The position numbers and the translations under genes were made by a program. A stretch of 64,000 bases of DNA, taken from assembly GCA_040768845.1 (NCBI GenBank), contig JAXGME010000004.1, forward strand, positions 248,001 through 312,000. Direction: 5' to 3'. The stretch is from JAEZHK01 sp040768845. GTDB taxonomy: Bacteria > Bacillota > Clostridia > Christensenellales > Aristaeellaceae. The notes under the pieces were generated by a model. The model ran no database searches, was not told the origin of the DNA, and worked only from the letters and a program-made list of their open reading frames with translations. Within the stretch, counting starts at the first letter, position 1. Every line of letters begins with the position of its first letter. Positions 59,617 to 64,000 of the stretch are shown one piece after another.

Positions 59617-60288
59617 ATGGAAACCACCAGAATGCCGCTCATCGGAGATCAGGCGCCCAGTTTCAAGGCCGTCACCACCCAGGGACCGATCAGTTTCCCG
59701 GAGGATTTTGCCGGAAAATGGGTGATCCTCTTCTCTCACCCCGCCGATTTTACGCCGGTGTGCACCACCGAGTTCATGACCTTCGCCTCCATGGCGGATG
59801 AGTTCAAGGCGCTCAATACCGAGCTTGTGGGCCTGTCCGTCGATTCTCTCTACGCCCACATCGCGTGGCTCCGCAAGATTCAGGAGTTGGAATGGAACGG
59901 GAAGAAGCACATTGAGGTCAAGTTCCCGCTGATCGAGGACATCCGCATGGAGGTCGCCAACAAGTACGGCATGATCCAGCCGGGACAGTCCAACACCCAG
60001 GCGGTCCGCGCGGTGTTTGTGATCGATCCGGAAGGCAAGATCCGCACGATTCTCTACTATCCGCTGTCCACCGGCCGCAACTTTGACGAGATCAAGCGCA
60101 TCGTGCAGGCGCTGCAGAAGGCGGACGCCGACAAGGTGGCCACCCCGGCCGACTGGCGGCCCGGCGACGATGTAATCGTACCCACCGCCGGCTCCTGCGG
60201 CACCGCGAAGGAGCGCATGGAAAGCCAGACCGACGATCAGTACTGCCTTGACTGGTTCCTGTGCTTCCGCAGGGAGAAGAAGGCGTAA
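59617..60288 (+). CDS. Peroxiredoxin (Prx6/archaeal-type 2-Cys)
   Basis: A 223-residue thiol peroxidase. The peroxidatic cysteine is in HPADFTPVCTTEFMTFAS (about residue 46). Further cysteines near the C-terminus (TAGSCGTAKER and YCLDWFLCF) are candidates for resolving residues, as in archaeal-type Prx6 enzymes. ATG 59617 follows AAAAGGAGG. It reduces H2O2 or organic peroxides and protects oxygen-sensitive enzymes such as Rnf and Ior. It ends at a GC-rich terminator and then repeat copy 4. Confidence 0.93.
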   Translation: METTRMPLIGDQAPSFKAVTTQGPISFPEDFAGKWVILFSHPADFTPVCTTEFMTFASMADEFKALNTELVGLSVDSLYAHIAWLRKIQELEWNGKKHIEVKFPLIEDIRMEVANKYGMIQPGQSNTQAVRAVFVIDPEGKIRTILYYPLSTGRNFDEIKRIVQALQKADADKVATPADWRPGDDVIVPTAGSCGTAKERMESQTDDQYCLDWFLCFRREKKA

Positions 60289-60302
60289 AGAGGCGCTGTA
60301 CA

Positions 60303-60338
60303 GGCGGCGGAACCCCGGGCCCGGGGCTCCGCCGCCTT
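60303..60338 (+). terminator. Terminator of the peroxiredoxin gene
   Basis: A 34-nt hairpin (60303-60336): GGCGGCGGA and TCCGCCGCC pair, with an inner CCCCGGG/CCCGGGG stem and one mismatch, followed by TTT. Confidence 0.7.
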
Positions 60339-60368
60339 TGGCATAAAAGACCGGGCTTTTCGCTGTCT

Positions 60369-60530
60369 AGTAGTCTGCGAAGTTTAAGAACCGATGATAG
60401 GGCGCAGAGATTTTTCTGCCCGGCACGGAGCCGGGGCGCAGGCGCAGCAGCGCTGCGTCAAGCGGAGCGCGACACAGCCGGACAGGAAAAGATCCAGCCA
60501 TAGCGCGGAAATTAGGCTTCGCGGACTATT
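60369..60530 (+). repeat. 162-bp TIR repeat, copy 4
   Basis: Same unit and length as copies 1-3, between the convergent peroxiredoxin and mrp genes. The left end is AGTAGTCTGCGAAGTTTAA and the right end GGCTTCGCGGACTATT. Immediately after it (60531-60540) lies AGTAGTCCGC, a further 10 bases of an element end, so that 60521-60540 forms a near-palindrome. Confidence 0.9.
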
Positions 60531-60550
60531 AGTAGTCCGCACCGCGGCGG

Positions 60551-61384
60551 TTACGGCGCGCTGTCCGCCAGCGCCTTCAGCCGGGCGGACACGCCGTCCA
60601 GCCAGTCGCCCTCATAGAGCTCAACTGCGCCTTTGTCCGCTGCGGCGGAGAGCCTTGCGTCGATCGGGAGCCGCGCCGTTTCCGGTGCGCCGTGGGCCCG
60701 GGCGACCGCCTCAAGGCGGCTCTCGCCAAAGGGGGAAAAGCGCTTGCCGCAGTCCGGGCACCGGGCGTAGGACATGTTCTCCACCAGCGCCAGCAGGGGG
60801 ATATTCATCATGGCCGCCATGCGGACGGCCTTTTCCACCACCATTCTGACCAGGTCCTGCGGCGTGGTAACCACCACCACTCCGTCCACGGGCAGCGCCT
60901 GGAAAACCGTCAGCGGCACGTCGCCGGTTCCCGGCGGCATGTCGATGAACAGGATGTCCAGATCTCCCCAAACCACGTCCGTCCAGAACTGCTTGACGGT
61001 GTCCGCGATGACGGGGCCGCGCCAGACCACCGGGTCGTTGTCGTCCTCGATCAAAAGGTTCAGGCTGATCACGCGGATGCCGGTTTTTGTGAGGGCGGGA
61101 AAGATGCCCATCTCGTTTCCGGTGGCCTTTCCGGTCAGCCCGAAGGCCTTGGGGATCGAGGGGCCGGTGATGTCGGCGTCCAGGATGCCGACTTTGAGGC
61201 CCTGCCGCCGGGCGTTGACCGCCAGAAGGGCGGCGACCAGGCTCTTGCCGACACCGCCCTTTCCGCTGACCACGCCGACGACGCGCTTTATGCGGCTGGC
61301 GGCGTTTGCGCTCTCCCGAAAGCTCGCTGCGCGCCCGTCGCAGGACGCGCCGCAGCTGGAGCAGTCGCGGGTACACTCACTCAT
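60551..61384 (-). CDS. mrp: Mrp/NBP35 family iron-sulfur carrier ATPase
   Basis: A 277-residue P-loop ATPase that carries and delivers 4Fe-4S clusters. The N-terminus holds CTRDCSSCGASC, an extra cysteine cluster as in NBP35-like members. The deviant Walker A is VVSGKGGVGKSLVA (about 38-51); LDADITGPSIPKAFGL and IDMPPGTGDVPLTV follow, and the CxxC bridging motif is in ARCPDCGKRF. Its start overlaps the stop of a 45-residue membrane protein gene. Suits an organism with many Fe-S proteins. Confidence 0.93.
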   Translation of the reverse strand: MSECTRDCSSCGASCDGRAASFRESANAASRIKRVVGVVSGKGGVGKSLVAALLAVNARRQGLKVGILDADITGPSIPKAFGLTGKATGNEMGIFPALTKTGIRVISLNLLIEDDNDPVVWRGPVIADTVKQFWTDVVWGDLDILFIDMPPGTGDVPLTVFQALPVDGVVVVTTPQDLVRMVVEKAVRMAAMMNIPLLALVENMSYARCPDCGKRFSPFGESRLEAVARAHGAPETARLPIDARLSAAADKGAVELYEGDWLDGVSARLKALADSAP

Positions 61385-61514
61385 GAAATTTCTTCCCCCT
61401 GTCCTTTTGTCTTTTCAGGGAAATCGCGTCCGCGATCCAGCGGACGCCCATGTACAGCGCGACGACGATGGCCGGCCAGAGCAGGATGTTTGCGATATGG
61501 ATCGCCAGGTTCAT
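61377..61514 (-). CDS. 45-residue membrane protein upstream of mrp
   Basis: A short gene read as MNLAIHIANILLWPAIVVAL, one membrane helix, then a basic tail ending KKFHE. ATG 61514 has AGGAGG 8-9 nt upstream, and the stop (61377-61379) overlaps the mrp start by 8 nt, so it is translationally coupled to mrp. No family is recognised. It may anchor a partner or be a regulatory micropeptide; function unknown. Confidence 0.65.
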   Translation of the reverse strand: MNLAIHIANILLWPAIVVALYMGVRWIADAISLKRQKDRGKKFHE

Positions 61515-61550
61515 TGTATGTCGCCTCCTGAAAGACTTTTGCGCGGGCGT

Positions 61551-61793
61551 TTAACGGAACCAGACAAACTGGCAAAGCAGCACCAGCGCCGCCACGGCCA
61601 GGCTCAGCGCCAGCGCCACCGTCAGCCCCGCCAGCGTGGCGCTGACCATGAAGCGGCGCAGCTCCGCCCGGGTCATCGGGGGCACGGGCGGAGCTTTCTC
61701 CCCGGGGCCGGGCCGCGCCGAATCGCCGGAGAGCATCTCCATGCCGGCCACCACGCGGCCGTCGTCCTCCTGCATGCGGTCAGGGCGCTTCAT
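61551..61793 (-). CDS. 80-residue protein with C-terminal membrane helix
   Basis: A hydrophilic, proline-containing N-terminal half (MKRPDRMQEDDGRVVAGMEM, then PGPGEKAPPVPP) is followed by RAELRRFMVSATLAGLTVAL and a long hydrophobic stretch to the C-terminus. It overlaps the end of the dipeptide ATPase gene by 14 nt and has no clear ribosome binding site, so expression would depend on coupling to that gene. No homology is recognised. Confidence 0.55.
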   Translation of the reverse strand: MKRPDRMQEDDGRVVAGMEMLSGDSARPGPGEKAPPVPPMTRAELRRFMVSATLAGLTVALALSLAVAALVLLCQFVWFR

Positions 61794-62757
61794 GGCCGTA
61801 CAGGTGGCAGGCCACCATGTGGCCGCCCTGGTCGATGGGTTTGGGTTCCGCCGTCTTGCAGACTTCCATGCAGCTCGGGCAGCGGGTGTGAAACTTGCAG
61901 CCCGCAGGCGGATTGGTCGGGGAGGGGATCGATCCCCTGAGCAGGATACGGTCCATCCTCACGGTGGGATCGGGTGTCGGGATGGCGGAAAACAGCGCGC
62001 GGGTGTAGGGGTGCAGCGGGTTTTTGAACAGCGCCCGCTTTTTTGCGTATTCCACCATGGTGCCCAAGTACATCACGACCACGGTGTCCGAGAGGTATTC
62101 CACCACCGACAGGTCGTGGGAGATGAGCAGATACGCCATGCCGAACTGCTTTTGCAGATCCGACAGCAGGTTGATGATCTGCGCCTGGATGGATACGTCC
62201 AGGGCCGAAACCGGTTCGTCGCATACGATGAAGTCGGGCTTCAGGGCCAGCGCCCGGGCGACGCAGATGCGCTGCCGCTGCCCGCCGGAGAATTCGTGGG
62301 GATAGCGGTTTTTGTGGTAGGGCTGCAGGCCGCAGGCGCCCATGACGTCGGTGATATAGGCGTCCAGCGCGTGGTCGGGCACGATGTGGTGCTCCCGGAC
62401 TGCTTCACCGATGATCTCGCTGACCGGCAGCCGGGGCGAGAGGCTGGAATAGGGGTCCTGAAAGATGATCTGCATGCGGGGCCGGAGGACGCGCATCTCG
62501 CGGGGGGAGAGGTCGAAGATTTCCCGGCCGTCAAAGCGCACCGAGCCGGAGGTCCTGTCCGTCAGCCGCAGGATGGTCTTGCCGACGGTGGTCTTCCCGC
62601 AGCCGGATTCGCCCACCAGGCCCATCGTGCTGCCCCGGGGGATGGAGAAGCTGACGCCGTCCGCCGCGCGGACGCGGCCCACCGCGCGGCCAAGCATGCC
62701 GGAGCGGATCGGGTAGTGTTTGACCAGATTCCGTACCTCGAGGATGTCGTCCGTCAT
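61780..62757 (-). CDS. Dipeptide/oligopeptide ABC transporter ATPase (DppF/OppF type)
   Basis: A 325-residue ATPase. Walker A is GESGCGKTTVGKT (about 49-61), the signature is FSGGQRQRICVARAL, Walker B is FIVCDEPVSALDV, and the switch histidine is in LISHDL. The C-terminal oligopeptide-transporter extension contains KFHTRCPSCMEVCKTAEP, a four-cysteine site that binds an Fe-S cluster in some homologues. Its start overlaps the stop of the DppD-type gene by 4 nt. Confidence 0.93.
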   Translation of the reverse strand: MTDDILEVRNLVKHYPIRSGMLGRAVGRVRAADGVSFSIPRGSTMGLVGESGCGKTTVGKTILRLTDRTSGSVRFDGREIFDLSPREMRVLRPRMQIIFQDPYSSLSPRLPVSEIIGEAVREHHIVPDHALDAYITDVMGACGLQPYHKNRYPHEFSGGQRQRICVARALALKPDFIVCDEPVSALDVSIQAQIINLLSDLQKQFGMAYLLISHDLSVVEYLSDTVVVMYLGTMVEYAKKRALFKNPLHPYTRALFSAIPTPDPTVRMDRILLRGSIPSPTNPPAGCKFHTRCPSCMEVCKTAEPKPIDQGGHMVACHLYGHEAP

Positions 62758-63905
62758 TTCGCGTCGCCTCCCGTCACGCCTTCGTACAGCCAGCAGCTCA
62801 CCTTATGGGTGGCCGTCAGCGCGGCTTCGCCCGGATACGCGCCCGTACACCGGTCGCACCGCTGATCGCACCGGTCGCGGAAGAAGCAGCAGTCCGGCAT
62901 GTCGATCGGGTTGGGCACGGAACCGGGAATGGAGAAGAGCCGCTCGACGTCCCGGTTGATGACGGGCCTGGAGGCCATCAGGCCTCGGGTATACGGGTGG
63001 GCGGGGGACAAAAACACCTCGTTCGCGGTGCCCCTTTCCACCACGCGCCCCGCGTACATGACCACCACGCAGTCGGCCATCTCGGCAATGACGCCCAGAT
63101 CGTGCGTGATCAGCATGATGGAGGCGTTGATCTTGTCCTTCAGCCCGCGCAAAAGGTCCAGGATCTGGGCCTGGATGGTCACGTCCAGCGCGGTGGTGGG
63201 CTCATCCGCGATGATCAGGCGCGGGTTGCAGGCGAGGGCCATGGCGATCATCACCCGCTGGCGCATGCCGCCGGACAGCTCGTGGGGAAACAGCGCGTAC
63301 GCCCGCAGAGGGTCCGCGATGCCCACCATCTCGAGGGCTTCCAGCGTGCGCTTTTTCACGGCCGCCCGGTCCATCCGGGTGTGCAGTGCGATGACCTCGT
63401 CCACCTGGTCGCCGATGGGGAGGACGGGGTTGAGGCTGGTCATGGGCTCCTGGAAGATCATGGAGACGGAGTTTCCGCGGATGCCCTGCATCACATAGGC
63501 GGGGGCCTTTGCCACATCAATGGCCCTGTCGCCCAGGTTCAGGCGGATGGCGCCGCCGGTAATCTGGCCCTGAGGGCGCTGCAAAAGCTGCATCAGCGAA
63601 AGGCTGGTGACCGACTTGCCGCAGCCGGATTCGCCCACCACGCCCACCGTCATGCCCTGGGGCACGTCAAAGGACACGCCGTCTACCGCGCGAACCACGC
63701 CGATGTCGGTAAAAAAGCTGGCGGAAAGTTGGTCAAATTCCACGATATTGGCCTCGCTGCGCATGTGGCACAGGTATTCGCTTTCCGGCACATGCCTTCG
63801 GTTCAGCTTCTTTTCAAGCTGGTCCGTAATGCGCCGGTTCTCCCGGGAGATCCTGCGCGATTCCCGGGCGGTGATGTAATGGGCATTGCGCCATTCTATC
63901 TTCAT
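62754..63905 (-). CDS. Dipeptide/oligopeptide ABC transporter ATPase (DppD/OppD type)
   Basis: A 383-residue ATPase. Walker A is GESGCGKSVTSLSL, the signature is LSGGMRQRVMIAMAL, Walker B is LIIADEPTTALDV, and the switch histidine is in LITHDL. The C-terminal cysteine motif is CCFFRDRCDQRCDRC. The N-terminus carries about 50 extra, highly basic helical residues (SRRISRENRRITDQLEKKL) before the usual start. ATG 63905 is 9 nt after the permease stop, which favours this long form; ATG 63764 is an alternative without a ribosome binding site. Confidence 0.92.
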   Translation of the reverse strand: MKIEWRNAHYITARESRRISRENRRITDQLEKKLNRRHVPESEYLCHMRSEANIVEFDQLSASFFTDIGVVRAVDGVSFDVPQGMTVGVVGESGCGKSVTSLSLMQLLQRPQGQITGGAIRLNLGDRAIDVAKAPAYVMQGIRGNSVSMIFQEPMTSLNPVLPIGDQVDEVIALHTRMDRAAVKKRTLEALEMVGIADPLRAYALFPHELSGGMRQRVMIAMALACNPRLIIADEPTTALDVTIQAQILDLLRGLKDKINASIMLITHDLGVIAEMADCVVVMYAGRVVERGTANEVFLSPAHPYTRGLMASRPVINRDVERLFSIPGSVPNPIDMPDCCFFRDRCDQRCDRCTGAYPGEAALTATHKVSCWLYEGVTGGDAK

Positions 63906-63914
63906 CGCGATCGC

Positions 63915-64000
63915 CTACCTTTTCATCCTGGGATCGAAGGCGTCGCGCAGGCCGTCGCCCACAAAGTTGAAGCCGAGCACCGTGGTCAGGATCAGAAAGC
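63915..64000 (-). CDS. Dipeptide ABC transporter permease, C-terminal end (DppC/OppC type)
   Basis: Only the last 28 codons are inside the window. They read FLILTTVLGFNFVGDGLRDA followed by FDPRMKR and TAG. The pattern NFVGDGLRDAFDPR is the conserved C-terminus of DppC/OppC permeases. It is the gene upstream of the DppD-type ATPase in the same operon. Confidence 0.88.
   Translation of the reverse strand, partial: FLILTTVLGFNFVGDGLRDAFDPRMKR

Noticed and set aside
60369..60530. Short recurring peptide frame (RSLRTDDRAQRF-type) inside the 162-bp repeats
   Set aside because: It recurs only because the DNA repeats; reading frames join unrelated flanks in each copy and have no conserved start or ribosome binding site.
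1..64000. CRISPR arrays, tRNA or rRNA genes, prophage or transposase genes
   Set aside because: I looked for regular direct repeats with spacers, cloverleaf patterns and transposase motifs by eye and found none; a computed search was not possible.

Overview
The window is GC-rich chromosomal DNA from an anaerobic, fermentative member of the Bacillota (probably Clostridia). Support comes from gene content and signals: a six-subunit Rnf complex, ferredoxin-dependent indolepyruvate oxidoreductase, a T-box riboswitch, a PyrR attenuator, an ECF transporter, YesMN-type two-component proteins, a YtrA-type GntR/ABC operon, KtrAB-type potassium uptake, and strong Shine-Dalgarno and TTGACA/TATAAT-like promoters. 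I found no rRNA, tRNA, CRISPR array, prophage or transposase gene. I cannot name genus or species from the sequence alone.

Layout. 1-3.5 kb: MFS transporter (cut by the window edge), AraC regulator, an internally deleted metallo-beta-lactamase-fold gene and an EamA exporter. 3.7-5.8 kb: ktrB-ktrA. 6.0-11.0 kb: rnfCDGEAB on the minus strand. 11.2-15.8 kb: a Cys/Lys-rich hypothetical protein, tcdA, a second EamA exporter, and a GntR-ABC operon. 15.8-18 kb: pyrR-uraA behind an attenuator. 18.2-20 kb: GNAT and a VanX/VanY-like M15 peptidase. 20-31.4 kb: two URO-D-family proteins, a YesMN two-component pair, and a divergent sugar ABC transporter with an L-rhamnose-mutarotase-like gene. 31.4-37.7 kb: YgiQ radical SAM, a DUF815 AAA ATPase, an ABC-F protein and a split ThrE exporter. 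37.7-42.9 kb: a cellobiose module (GH94 phosphorylase, LacI regulator, GH1 beta-glucosidase). 42.9-47.5 kb: a PhoR/PhoB-like two-component system, a membrane coiled-coil protein and threonine aldolase. 47.5-54.6 kb: one long minus-strand operon (tryptophan T-box, TrpP-like S component, EcfA1, EcfA2, EcfT, IorA, IorB, aryl-acetate CoA ligase). 54.6-60.3 kb: a divergent regulator/orphan ModA pair, a V4R protein with a PAS-GGDEF-HD-GYP protein, and peroxiredoxin. 60.5-64 kb: Mrp, two small membrane proteins and the end of a dipeptide ABC operon.

Two things stand out. First, a 162-bp repeat with 19-bp imperfect terminal inverted repeats occurs four times, always intergenic and always exactly 162 bp. 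It can fold over most of its length and twice sits flush against a stop codon, between a gene and its terminator. It looks like a non-autonomous (MITE-like) element. Second, the T-box operon joins a tryptophan-type ECF transporter to IorAB and a PaaK-family ligase under one UGG-specifier leader. Because a T-box turns genes on when tryptophan is short, the enzymes may run in the reductive direction (indoleacetate to indoleacetyl-CoA to indolepyruvate to tryptophan), with reduced ferredoxin that Rnf could supply. That would make the operon a tryptophan-acquisition system rather than a catabolic one. This direction is inference.
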